The translations under genes and the position numbers were made by a program. Shown here in pieces: positions 43,801-52,303 of a DNA stretch of 64,000 nucleotides. The stretch is from Agarilytica sp045430305 (GTDB taxonomy: Bacteria > Pseudomonadota > Gammaproteobacteria > Pseudomonadales > Cellvibrionaceae). The notes under the pieces are model-generated. The model was not told the origin of the DNA, ran no database searches, and worked only from the letters and a program-made list of their open reading frames with translations. The stretch covers positions 248,001-312,000 of the forward strand of contig JAILXW010000002.1 of assembly GCA_045430305.1 (NCBI GenBank), read 5' to 3'. Every line of letters begins with the position of its first letter. Within the stretch, counting starts at the first letter, position 1.

Positions 43801-45503
43801 GTGGCTGGAATACTTACATTAAAAGTGTTGCTGCTGATAGTTGCATCAGTCCAAGTCGTCTCACCGTTTATGCGAGCTTTAACCGCAGTGATTGTGTCGG
43901 CGTTCGCATCGAATACTTCACCATCAACAATCAGAGTATTGGTCCCTGCAGTTGGGTTGAGGTTTTGAAGCTCTGGTGCAAATGCAGTTTCAGAAGACGT
44001 TGGTGTTGTTGGGCAGTTGCCGCTAGAGAAATAACCGGGCGACTCTTCAGCCAAAGTTGAATTAATAAAACTGTAGTTACCGAGGTTATCGCCAGAACCC
44101 GTTGCGTAATATGTTGTGGTGAAGAAAACAGTTTCTGTATAGGCGCGACCGGCAGTTACGTGATTTGCGTTTGTGTCTGCGAATTCAGTACAGCTTGAGG
44201 CAACACTTGGGTAAAAACCTGCAACTTGGGCCATGCGAACACGGTGAACACGAGTGTTATCCGCTTCTAGAGGGTCACCCAAAGGCGCGCCATTATAAGT
44301 TTGCTCTGGCGTGGTGAAATAAGGAACGCGAGTACAGCCACCAGCAGGGCATTGGTAGCTCATGACGGTACGCCATTTTGGATCGTCCGTTTCGTTATAA
44401 ATACCTTGGCCAAAAACATAATTACTGTTGGTGCCGTTGGCAATATCGTGATGTGCACCAAAGTTGTGACCAAATTCGTGTGCAGGAGTGTAAGAGCTCA
44501 TACAGCCGGCGTAAGTGACCGCGAAGGTCCAGTCGGGTTGAGTATCTAACCAAGCTTGGCCACAGTAATTGCCAGAGCCAGAAACGATATGGACCATATC
44601 GGCGCCGTATTGTGTACGAAGTGCATGGATGTTATCCATGTTGCCATCCGAAGGGTCGCGCACAGCATATAGCGTATCTGTCATGCTGCTGCCTTCGGTA
44701 TAGCTCGTGTCGTAATGCACGTGAACAGTACGTACGCGGCCATTGATATTTGAATTGGCATAGGCGTCGTTGGTGTGTGTCATCGCCAATTCAATTGCTG
44801 CAGGAACATCAACACTTGTGTTGTTCACCGCTTTTTCGGTAACAACCCAAAGTACATCTACCGTATATGGGTTGCTTGGTGATGCTGGTGATTGACCGTC
44901 AATGCGCCCTCCAATTGAAGGGCCACCTGCGGGTTCGTCGCCTACGGGGTTATCTGCGGCAAGCACTTGGCCTTCGCTATCAAACTCGCTTGGGTCAGAG
45001 CTAATCATGATCTGACCGCCGGCGCCGTCAGGGTAAATTTGAATGACTTCGTTTTTCGTATGAATAGTACCGGTAATACCTTTTGCAGTTTCTACAAAAT
45101 AAGCACGGCCTTCTTTTTCAGTCTCGTATCCAGTTGGGTCTAAAAATACAACGTCACCGACCCAGTTGTTGCCGCCTAATTTGTTGGCAATAACACGTTC
45201 TTTTACGGCGTGAAGATTTTCTAAACCGGGTAATTCAATTTTAAAATCAGACAAATTAAACAGCGCTTGACTGTTTAATTGAATGTTCATTGCAGATTTA
45301 CCAAAAAGCATCTGAACAGAAGCAGGAGCGTTTTCTGTTCGCGATAAAATACTGGTATTGAATTGTTGAGACTCAGCGCGTTCAAGAAATTCTTGAAATG
45401 GCGTTTGTGAAAAAGCGCTCGCTGAAAAAGCGGCTGTGCCTATTGTTGTTGTTCCAAGGGCGAATGCGGCTAACCACTTATTTATCCGGTCTAGTCGTTT
45501 CAT
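40842..45503 (-). CDS. Secreted metzincin metalloprotease with Ig-like repeats (array gene 9)
   Basis: 1553 aa from ATG 45503, with AGGAA nine bases upstream; the frame is open to 45677 but the extra 58 residues precede a normal signal peptide (about 1-33, SAFSQ) and are unlikely to be translated. The peptidase has HEFGHNFGAHHD (His342, His346, His352; Glu343) and VMSYQCPAGGC. Module 1 is of the TTTYYATGS type and module 2 has the LGNCYGTITTTWY loop. There are seven Ig-like repeats, three DUF5011-like domains and a YTVVPAGQTNEYLG C-terminal module. It is the first gene of the array in the direction of transcription and the sister of gene 8 in the central repeats. Its upstream region is shared with the divergent esterase gene and lacks the promoter block of genes 3, 6, 7 and 8. 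Confidence 0.92.
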   Translation of the reverse strand: MKRLDRINKWLAAFALGTTTIGTAAFSASAFSQTPFQEFLERAESQQFNTSILSRTENAPASVQMLFGKSAMNIQLNSQALFNLSDFKIELPGLENLHAVKERVIANKLGGNNWVGDVVFLDPTGYETEKEGRAYFVETAKGITGTIHTKNEVIQIYPDGAGGQIMISSDPSEFDSEGQVLAADNPVGDEPAGGPSIGGRIDGQSPASPSNPYTVDVLWVVTEKAVNNTSVDVPAAIELAMTHTNDAYANSNINGRVRTVHVHYDTSYTEGSSMTDTLYAVRDPSDGNMDNIHALRTQYGADMVHIVSGSGNYCGQAWLDTQPDWTFAVTYAGCMSSYTPAHEFGHNFGAHHDIANGTNSNYVFGQGIYNETDDPKWRTVMSYQCPAGGCTRVPYFTTPEQTYNGAPLGDPLEADNTRVHRVRMAQVAGFYPSVASSCTEFADTNANHVTAGRAYTETVFFTTTYYATGSGDNLGNYSFINSTLAEESPGYFSSGNCPTTPTSSETAFAPELQNLNPTAGTNTLIVDGEVFDANADTITAVKARINGETTWTDATISSNTFNVSIPATLGGSTLTVDFRTEDNTGESFEFTTTFDVDLGVPPQITLSGSNFRDDTAVIYGTTNDPDNSVNELFYQLNGSGDPAVGTWTSFPVDTNYWTLITSSLPVGTNTVHVYGVDETGLQSNVISAQVTTIPLEAPACNFLGVSPSTSQVAGEIDINGLVSDANQSDVTLEFQVNGGTWTAFGSYDLISSEQPWTVKLPDTYADASVLNVNVRANDSSGLSTNCGSDTYTVVYSGGNETPSCEIINIEQIEGSVVFNMFITDPDGDPQSIYGKESSQTEWAQFWPSVVSRNGLPVPGIGNFTIEGRVVDVQGNEGFCSANITINDSQFVPEVSFVQGNWESEVDSVILNTRVNDWDGDIVSVETRPVGGSWAAMSKVDIWGNYTIDLGLLADGNYDYEVRATDSGGRVSDTFATNFDVERQVAPTLQNITWSQSGTTVTVSGEAIDANNNMRRVYFELDGADSIYDNVTGSAWSHNFEGLSLGQHSVVITAEDTWGMQSAPFTLDFEVTAGSAPTFTNINVSIVDENTVRIDVSGTDVNGDLESLQVTRDGSVSLGYANTGFDTWIIQYPNQSVGVHTLDLYLEDSQGNTSVVESRTYEIQAPVTPCFEDTNANHEAAGRATTTEVCSFEWLGNCYGTITTTWYAVGSNDNLGTNGSTTNSLLESSTGYYELGACNDSTPPTITLAGSNPMDVYQGATYVEPGFTAIDNIDGDISVSVGISGNVDTSIVGAYQLTYNVSDSSGNAATPVVRTVNVVADDVKPVISISGGTSYTVNVGNSFSNPSADATDNVDGNISGNVVVTGTVDTNAVGTYNLYYNVSDAAGNAADEVVVTVDVQEEQDTTPPVITLSGDAVINLDLNDPYTDPGYFATDNTDGDITTNVVVGGDVVDTSSEGTYVVTYNVSDAAGNPAVEQTRTVNVVDPSGGACFSNTLNDHINAGRAEVLYGSNIYTVVPAGQTNEYLGSTVINMQTVVSLEEQSTGHWVKVTACN

Positions 45504-46378
45504 TGCAAAGATTCCTGTACCTATCAAAAATTCAATTTCAAAACTGGTTGAGATGTACTTCGCTAATCTCAAACCGTGAAGCAAAAAATCCCCAACAACA
45601 CGACACGCGTGTCGAATACTTATGGTGTGCTTTAAGCACTTGATTTTTGTGTGACCAGATTCTTTACCAGAAAACACTGGTGTGAATTTTTTAGAGTCAC
45701 TTATGGTTGTTCACTACCTATGAACGTTTTCCACGTTCTATTTTTTGATTTTGTTTTGATCGGTTTGCTTTCGTTCTGCTCTCTTTACTTTGAATACATT
45801 CAAAGCGGTTTAGATTCAGAGTCCCTCAAAAGCGAACTTAGTGTACCAAAGTGTAGTGTGGGATTAAGTGTCAGACAGGAGAAAATGAAGACTGATTTTT
45901 TATAAAAAACAGACAAAGTTCACACAAAAACTATAAAACATATCGCTTTTATCGATTCGTTTGAGTGTATCGATTTTGCATATCGATATAAACGATGGTT
46001 TTTATAACCTTCCATTAAGTTAACAAGTTATCTATGTGTATCGACTTGATTGAATGGTTAAAAAGCGATCGTTTTTAAAATCGATTAAATCGATGCTTGT
46101 TGTTCCTTGCGTGGAAGCCTTGCCTTAAGCGGACGGCGGAGAGACAGGGTTAACTGTGCGAAGTGGTTCTCATTTGGTTGAAAGGAGGTTCCCAGTTATT
46201 AATATGAACCGTCTATCATTATACGCTCGAACAAGTTTTAAATAGCTAAGACCTTATGTTATCTCGCGCGAGCCGATATTTTGGAATACGCATCGGGGGG
46301 CAAGTCGTAGAGGCAATGCAGTTGGCTAGACATACAGAGAAGTTTGGAGCGATTCATAACAATAACAGGATGGTACAT
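45504..46378. other. Divergent intergenic region between protease 9 and the esterase gene
   Basis: An AT-rich region with many ATCGAT-type words (45951, 45969, 45982, 46078, 46090), several nested in palindromes such as ATATCGATAT. Similar words stand upstream of the esterase at 53663 and of proteases 3 and 7. A short frame beginning at ATG 46204 and the extension from 46256 are not credited. Confidence 0.5.
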
Positions 46379-48409
46379 ATGTCTTATTTACTTCGTGTAA
46401 AACGGTCAAGCATTTTTATTATTGGGTTGTTACTTGCCTTGGCAGGTAAAACCTACGCAGATTCTTGCCCCGTAGTTTCTGATCAACTTTACATTCTTTC
46501 AGCTGAAGGTCTGGTGGAATATTATTTCGATACCAGCGGCACAGGGTACCAAACGACCGGTGACAACGTAGTGCTCAGTGGCGATATTCTCATTTCGGCA
46601 ACTGTGTACCGAGGCGACGACGGGCTTGGTTATAGTGTTGACCCGAATAATTGCAGTGGTGGCACTCAGGGAGGCTGGCAGACCGAAACCCTCGGTGGTT
46701 TGAGTGTGCATATTTATACCCCCAGTGGGGAGGCAACAGTTGAACCTCACGTGGCGGATAAGCGCCCACTTATGCTGGGCTTGCACGGTTGTTTTCAAAG
46801 TAATGATTTGATGCGCGATAAGGGCAATTGGGAAGCTACTGCTGAAGCCTACAACATGGTGGTTGCCCTAGCAGATTCGGGCACCATTGCATATGGCAAC
46901 TGTTGGGATTCCTTCGGTACTGGGCACGCAGCAGATAACCGCGACAGTGTGCGTGTTATTGAACTTACCGAAACCTTGCGCGATCGCGAAGCGCTTTCCA
47001 TCGACCCAAACCAAGTTTATATCACCGGGCTTTCGTCTGGCGGTATGCAAACCATGCTGGTGGGTTGTATGCGCCCTGACCTTTATGCCGGGATGGGTTT
47101 GGGTTCAAATCCAACCATTGGTTCTAATTCTGGTGACTGGGGTTCCGAAGCACCTGAGTCGGTTACAACCGAAGGTGTTGCGATGTGTCGAGACTTAGCC
47201 GAATCAACAGGAAATTCTGAGTCGTTTAGTTCCCAGATCACCTCGATTGTTTGGGGGGATGACGATGTGGTGAAAGGCGGAATGGACGAACCCTCTAACG
47301 GGATTCACTTGAGCTTCTTTGAGAGAAATAGAGAAGTGATGTCAGACATATATTTCGCAAACACTGTGACTGATACCACGCCTCTAGAGCACCACGAAGG
47401 TACCGACCATAGTGTTGCCCTTATATATTCCCTCATTCTACCTATGCCAAACCCTGAGACGGAAATTCCTCGTATTTCGTTTCTAGAAATCGACGGTCTA
47501 GGTCATAACTGGTCGAGTGGCAACGGGGCACAAGATACCGATATTAACGGTAGCTATGTTGATTACCCAGCGTACGTAACCAGTTTCTTCCATGAGAATA
47601 ATCGTCGCATTGACCGAAATTTAAATACGCCTCCAGAGATTACTATCATTGGTGAGACGTATATTGAAATAAGCGTCGGTACTGAATATGTGGATCAAGG
47701 TGCAACCGCATACGACGAGGAAGAGGGTGATCTTTCTGCCTCAATTCAAACCTCCGGTGCGAATATTGATACGTCTGAGCCTGGTACGCATTTGGTTGGC
47801 TACTCTGTGCGAGACTCGGGTAGCTTAGAAGATTTTGAAGCGCGTACAGTTGTCGTGGTTGAGCGTGAAAACACACCGCCAGAAATTACACTGCTTGGTG
47901 ACAACCCACTTATCCTTCAGGATATTGGCCAATTTGAAGCGAATGATCCTGGTGCAACCGCATACGATGAAGAGGATGGCGATATTTCTCATCTTGTTTA
48001 CATTGATGTAGTAAGGCGCACTGATCCTGTCGATCAAAATCCAAATCGATGGCAAGCATTGTATTGCGTCGTCGATTCTGGTGATGCAATGATGTGTGTA
48101 TGGCGTTCAATCGTTATAGAAGTTGTTGTTACGCCGACACCTACCGTTTCGCCAAGCCCATCGCCTACCGTTTCGCCAAGCCCATCGCCTACAGTTTCGC
48201 CAAGCCCGAGCCCAAGCCCTTGTACCGAATCAACAGCAATGAACTTTGTTCATAAGGTATTTGGTCGCGCTTATAGTGCTGGGGATTTTTGGCAGCCAAA
48301 CTATTTTGCTTCTGGCTCTGATGAAGCGCTTGCGGGTTCTACTTACGATGTAAGTGCGCTTTACTCTTTAAATGGAAGCACCTGGCATGCCGGAGCCTGC
48401 CCTGAATAA
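46379..48409 (+). CDS. Secreted PHB-depolymerase-family esterase with Ig-like and C-terminal modules
   Basis: 676 aa from ATG 46379, with AGGA eight bases upstream and a signal peptide about 1-27 (GKTYA/DS). The alpha/beta-hydrolase domain is about 105-412. It has the oxyanion stretch LGLHGC, nucleophile Ser219 in GLSSGG, Asp296 in WGDDDVV and His376 in GHNWSSG, ending with VDYPAYVTSFFHENNRR as in this family. The family covers PHB depolymerases and feruloyl and acetylxylan esterases, so the substrate cannot be told from sequence. Two DUF5011-like Ig domains follow (about 418-600), then a Ser/Pro/Thr linker (PSPSPTVSPSPSP) and a Cys-flanked module with GSDEALAGSTYD, a relative of the modules in the nine proteases. 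It is divergent from protease 9. Confidence 0.88.
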   Translation: MSYLLRVKRSSIFIIGLLLALAGKTYADSCPVVSDQLYILSAEGLVEYYFDTSGTGYQTTGDNVVLSGDILISATVYRGDDGLGYSVDPNNCSGGTQGGWQTETLGGLSVHIYTPSGEATVEPHVADKRPLMLGLHGCFQSNDLMRDKGNWEATAEAYNMVVALADSGTIAYGNCWDSFGTGHAADNRDSVRVIELTETLRDREALSIDPNQVYITGLSSGGMQTMLVGCMRPDLYAGMGLGSNPTIGSNSGDWGSEAPESVTTEGVAMCRDLAESTGNSESFSSQITSIVWGDDDVVKGGMDEPSNGIHLSFFERNREVMSDIYFANTVTDTTPLEHHEGTDHSVALIYSLILPMPNPETEIPRISFLEIDGLGHNWSSGNGAQDTDINGSYVDYPAYVTSFFHENNRRIDRNLNTPPEITIIGETYIEISVGTEYVDQGATAYDEEEGDLSASIQTSGANIDTSEPGTHLVGYSVRDSGSLEDFEARTVVVVERENTPPEITLLGDNPLILQDIGQFEANDPGATAYDEEDGDISHLVYIDVVRRTDPVDQNPNRWQALYCVVDSGDAMMCVWRSIVIEVVVTPTPTVSPSPSPTVSPSPSPTVSPSPSPSPCTESTAMNFVHKVFGRAYSAGDFWQPNYFASGSDEALAGSTYDVSALYSLNGSTWHAGACPE

Positions 48410-48444
48410 ACTGAAAATTTATTTTTAGTGGTGCGAAATTAAAA

Positions 48445-48473
48445 AGCCCCGTTGTGACGGGGCTTTTTTTTTT
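48445..48473 (+). terminator. Intrinsic terminator of the esterase gene
   Basis: The 8-bp stem AGCCCCGT/ACGGGGCT (48445-48452, 48457-48464) has loop TGTG and a run of ten T, 36 bp beyond the stop codon. Confidence 0.93.
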
Positions 48474-48975
48474 GCGTATGCAAATTACAGATGTCAAAAC
48501 GCAATTCGTTAACCAATACCTAGCAATTGGTGCCTAAATTTAGAGTGTGGTTGTGAATGATCTAAGCCAAATTGACTCACAACATGGCCTTCACTTTTTA
48601 TCCATGACCTAAATATACGATCCCATATTGCCAATGCGGAACGAATATTTTTATCGTAGTGTTCTTATTTTGTGCTGTGATGGATTGCGTGAAAACGCCA
48701 CGAAAATGGAATCTTGTAGTAAAGATAGTGCAGATAAATGGTGCAGATAAATGGTGCAGATAGATGGTGCAGATAAAAAGGTGAAAAATCTTCCAACAAA
48801 AACACTGTCGTTGTAAAACCGGCAGCCGTTATAGCGCTTGGCAAAACAAGACGTTTCCTTCTCCGAAATGTGAGGCAAGTATGCGTTTCACCAGAAGGGC
48901 AAGACCTATGGCCAAAATACTCGTTTACTTGGGTTCGCCAGATATAAAAGGGATGGTTTTAAGGCCGGTCGTAGA
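48474..48975. other. Intergenic region with a 13-bp tandem repeat
   Basis: About 500 bp with no supported gene. Part of it may be a decayed upstream portion of the DHOR pseudogene that follows, but I could not align it by eye. It contains the short tandem repeat at 48728-48779. Confidence 0.5.
48728..48779. repeat. 13-bp tandem repeat, four copies
   Basis: The unit GTGCAGATAAATG occurs at 48728, 48741, 48754 (one change) and 48767 (changes at the end). Confidence 0.85.
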
Positions 48976-49295
48976 ATCTTTCCGTACACGCTATGTTGTT
49001 GCACGATATGGGTGAAGACCTCGCCGATTTTACCGTTGATGATGAGGCTGCTGATATAAACGATAAATTGGAATATTTAGCCGGTTCACACGATTAGCGA
49101 ACGCCACCTTTGTGGGGTTTAGGTTTGGCTCAAACAGTAGATCCCGAAGCGACTTTTTTACATGACGGTCGCGCGCGTACAATCATGGAAGCGGTGTTGT
49201 GGCATGGCGGTGAAGCGGAAGCTGCCAAACAGGCCGTTTTGGAATTCAACGTGATTGAGCGAGACAAGTGTTTAGCGTTCTTAAACGATTTGTAA
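48976..49295 (+). pseudogene. Remnant of a DHOR (DUF1111) di-haem oxidoreductase gene
   Basis: Only the C-terminal end of a putative di-haem peroxidase is left. IFPYT (48976-48990) is followed after a frameshift by MLLHDMGEDLAD (from 48993). An in-frame TAG at 49095-49097 stands just before RTPPLWGLGLAQTV, then FLHDGRARTIMEAVLWHGGEAEA and a normal end at 49295. Intact family members have one continuous HDMG...REWRTPPLWG...FLHDGRA stretch of the same order. The N-terminal haem-binding part is not visible upstream. The frameshift, stop codon and truncation together make expression of a working enzyme very unlikely. Confidence 0.85.
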
Positions 49296-49512
49296 TGTTC
49301 AGGCGCTGGCGCATAGAATTTAAACCAAACACAGAGAAAAAGAAGCGGCTGAATGGTGTTGGGTGTTTATGTTCAAATTGTCAAAATGGGCTTGTAAATT
49401 GGTGGCCATGTCCTGAATATAGGAGCCGCATTTCCATGACCGAAAACATCAGTGTTTTTGGTTGCTGCTGACTGTAATTTGATCAAGGCTGTTAGCCTTG
49501 GAGGATATACTT

Positions 49513-50349
49513 GTGAATTTTGTTGAAGACTTACAGCCTCTTATTGAAAAGGCACCCGAAATCGTTGTGACCTATGGCGTAAAGATCGTACTCGCGCTTG
49601 CTGTTTACGTCATTGGTAAATGGGGTGTAGCTGGCTTATCCCGCTTGTTTGAAAAATCTTTAAAAGCGCGTGGCGTAGATTCGACAGTGGCGGTGTTTAC
49701 TAAAAACATCACTCACTATTCATTGCTGACGGTTGTCATCATTGCGGCGCTCGGCCAGCTTGGTGTTCAAACGGCTTCCTTCGTTGCCATTGTTGGTGCA
49801 GCAGGTTTGGCGGTTGGTTTTGCCTTGCAGGGTTCGCTTTCTAACTTTGCATCAGGTGTGTTAATTATTCTATTTCGCCCATTTAAAATTGGTGATTACG
49901 TCGAAGCGGGTGGTACCGCTGGCGTGGTTCATGAAATTTCTATTTTTTCTACCATATTCAAAACGCCAGACAACAAAACAGTGGTGGTTGCTAATAGTGC
50001 AATTACCAACGGCAATATTGTGAATTACTCACAAGAAGATAAACGGCGTGTCGATTTTACGGTAGGTGTTGGTTATGGGGCAGATATTCAGCAAGTGAAA
50101 AAAGAATTGCAAGCGATTGCCGATGCTGATGAAAGAGTACTGAAAGAAGTAGGAAAAGAGGTCACTATAGGCGTGGCAGAGTTGGCCGACTCTTCGGTAA
50201 ATTTCGCATTTAGGGTCTGGGTTAATACCGAAGACTACTGGGGTGTGTTTTTCGACCTAAATGAAAGAGTGAAAATACGCTTTGACGAAGTCGGTATTGA
50301 AATTCCTTTTCCACAAATGGATGTGCATATTTCGAAAGAAGCAGCTTAG
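49513..50349 (+). CDS. mscS: Small-conductance mechanosensitive channel (MscS family)
   Basis: 278 aa, the size of E. coli MscS. Start GTG 49513 is chosen because GGAGG (49500-49504) lies eight bases upstream; the in-frame TTG at 49498 overlaps that site. Three membrane helices are expected at about 18-40, 66-85 and 89-122. The third is the Gly/Ala-rich pore helix with FVAIVGAAGLAVGFALQGSL and NFASGVLIILFRPFKIGDYV, the family signature. A cytoplasmic beta/alpha domain follows, ending in EIPFPQMDVHI. It opens under membrane tension to release solutes after hypo-osmotic shock. It is a single gene, convergent with the chemotaxis receptor gene. Confidence 0.93.
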   Translation: MNFVEDLQPLIEKAPEIVVTYGVKIVLALAVYVIGKWGVAGLSRLFEKSLKARGVDSTVAVFTKNITHYSLLTVVIIAALGQLGVQTASFVAIVGAAGLAVGFALQGSLSNFASGVLIILFRPFKIGDYVEAGGTAGVVHEISIFSTIFKTPDNKTVVVANSAITNGNIVNYSQEDKRRVDFTVGVGYGADIQQVKKELQAIADADERVLKEVGKEVTIGVAELADSSVNFAFRVWVNTEDYWGVFFDLNERVKIRFDEVGIEIPFPQMDVHISKEAA

Positions 50350-50360
50350 TAGGTATTCGC

Positions 50361-51971
50361 CTAAGTTTTAAATTTATCGAGCGATTGAATAAGCGTGTCG
50401 CGCTTGCTTTGAATGTTTTGAATGGCGTGACTGATATCTTGCGATTTGCTCGCTGTGTCTTGCGCTATGTGACTCACTTCAGAAATGCTGTGAGTCATTT
50501 TTTCTGTATTGTGTGCGCTGTCGGTGGCTGTTTCAGAAATTGATTTATTGATATCGGCGATATGATCAACGGCCTGTAAAATCTGTGAAAAATTTTCACC
50601 TGCTTGTTTTACTTCATCGACGCAGGCATCGGTTTCCGCTTGCCCTGATTCAATGGATTTTGCTGCATTTTCAACGCCGGCTTGAACTGTTTCAATGATG
50701 TTCTTAATTTCTGCTGTAGAGTCTTGTGTGCGTTGAGCGAGGCCTCGCACTTCGTCAGCAACAACGGCAAAGCCGCGCCCTTGTTCGCCTGCTCGCGCGG
50801 CTTCAATAGCAGCATTTAACGCAAGCAGGTTTGTTTGCTCTGCGATGCCTTGAATCACGCCTAGTACCTTTCCGACTTCTGCCGTGTTGGTTTCCAAGGT
50901 TGAAATTAAACTATTGGTCGATGCAATGTGGTCACGCATAAATTGAATGCGTTTTACAGCATCGGTCATCACGGTGCTGCCTTCTTCTGCTTTTACGTGT
51001 GCGTTTTGAGATGCTTCTGCGGCATCTTGAGCGCTGTTAGCAATATCGCTTGTTGTCGCAGCTATCTGTTGCATAGCGTCTGAAATTTGTTGTGTGCGAG
51101 CGTGTTGTTCTTGCGTCGCTTGCTGTATTTGGCTGGAGGTTTGAATGAGGTTTTCATCAGAACCTTTTAGCGAGCGAATGGAGGCTTCAAGATCGGTAAA
51201 GGTACTGGAAACTTTTTCGTGGAGGCCGCGCAGGGCTTCCCATATGCCTTGTATTTCACTGCTTTCTTTGTTGGTTTTATTAATATGGAAATTAGCTTCA
51301 CCAGTATTTCGAATGGCGTTCTCGATTTGTTCAATTGGCTTGCTGATACTTTTTAAGCTGCTGAGATAATGCAAAATACCTAGGGCGATGCTTATCACGA
51401 CAAACAGTACGATCATCCACGTAATTGTGCTGTTAAATTGTTTAGCTCCATCTAAAGAAATTTTATTGAACGAATCGTTTAAGTCTCGTGATGCTTGCTC
51501 AAGTATTTGAGTAGGTCGTCGGTCAGTATTCTCTACCCTTTTTGCGCCAAGGGTGTGATCGAAGCCGTACCCCATATAAATTTCAAAGCCTTCTTCATAG
51601 ACTTTTAATATTTTGATGTGCTCGGTATTAAACGCGTTGACCTGTTGGAGGATGTCTTTGTCTAACGCAAGTTGCTGAAGTTGTTTAATGGTTTCTTGAA
51701 CTTGCTTGTGTTTTTGAGCAAAGCGCAGCCAATATTTCTCGCGCGCATCTTGTGAGTGCCCGTGCAGCAGAACGTTGTTCCATTCTTGTATTTGGCTTTT
51801 GAAATTCAGCGTAGCGTTATCAACTAAGGCTATCGCTTGAGAGGTGCGTTGGCTTTCGTTATGGAGGTTCTGGAATTGCCCCTTTACGGTAAATAACGCT
51901 AAGACCACCGCCAACCCCATGAGGGCCACGACACCGCCTCCGGTGGCGATTAAGCGCATTTTTAACGACAT
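50361..51971 (-). CDS. Methyl-accepting chemotaxis protein
   Basis: 536 aa. A first membrane helix at about 9-29, a mostly helical periplasmic sensor of about 155 aa rich in Gln/His/Lys, a second helix at about 184-205, a HAMP-like linker to about 260, and the cytoplasmic coiled-coil signalling domain. Its hairpin tip is EQTNLLALNAAIEAARAGEQ to GLAQRT (about 378-415), the conserved binding site for CheA and CheW. There is no C-terminal NWETF-type pentapeptide. The ligand is unknown. The start is ATG 51971 with AAGGT upstream. It is divergent from a response regulator gene, but no cheA or cheW is in the window. Confidence 0.95.
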   Translation of the reverse strand: MSLKMRLIATGGGVVALMGLAVVLALFTVKGQFQNLHNESQRTSQAIALVDNATLNFKSQIQEWNNVLLHGHSQDAREKYWLRFAQKHKQVQETIKQLQQLALDKDILQQVNAFNTEHIKILKVYEEGFEIYMGYGFDHTLGAKRVENTDRRPTQILEQASRDLNDSFNKISLDGAKQFNSTITWMIVLFVVISIALGILHYLSSLKSISKPIEQIENAIRNTGEANFHINKTNKESSEIQGIWEALRGLHEKVSSTFTDLEASIRSLKGSDENLIQTSSQIQQATQEQHARTQQISDAMQQIAATTSDIANSAQDAAEASQNAHVKAEEGSTVMTDAVKRIQFMRDHIASTNSLISTLETNTAEVGKVLGVIQGIAEQTNLLALNAAIEAARAGEQGRGFAVVADEVRGLAQRTQDSTAEIKNIIETVQAGVENAAKSIESGQAETDACVDEVKQAGENFSQILQAVDHIADINKSISETATDSAHNTEKMTHSISEVSHIAQDTASKSQDISHAIQNIQSKRDTLIQSLDKFKT

Positions 51972-52303
51972 AGGGCGACCTTAATAGATCCAAACGTGTG
52001 AGTCAGAGCGAATATTTGTTGATGATTAATACTTGTTTAAAGCTTAGGGGCATAAGCTAAAGCATAGACGATGACTCAAATAATGCCGACTTTTTACGCG
52101 ATAAAGTGATTGGAATCAATTGCTTAGCGGTCTAGAAAAAATGCCGTATGAATATCTACGAGGGCCAGTTTGCATACAAGCTTGCGTAATGGCCATATTG
52201 GAGCCACATTGATAGGGGTAACCTAACGAATGTAGGAACGAATAAAGGCCGTTAACGCACTAGCCAGGCAAGGCCGTTAGGTCGAGCACTTTTGAGAGAA
52301 CTT
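51972..52303. other. Divergent intergenic region between receptor and response regulator
   Basis: 332 bp. Presumably it holds both promoters, but I see no box good enough to mark. Confidence 0.4.

Noticed and set aside
45504..45677. N-terminal extension of protease 9 to 45677, and similar extensions of genes 1, 3 and 8
   Set aside because: Internal ATG codons have proper ribosome binding sites and begin signal peptides that align across all paralogues; the extensions do not align.
45651..45905. 84-codon plus-strand ORF in the region upstream of protease 9
   Set aside because: Rich in Phe/Leu/Ser from AT-rich DNA, no start signal, and lies in a promoter region.
46256..46378. Upstream start for the esterase at 46256
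   Set aside because: ATG 46379 has AGGA at eight bases and starts the signal peptide; the extra 41 residues are charged and unconserved in type.
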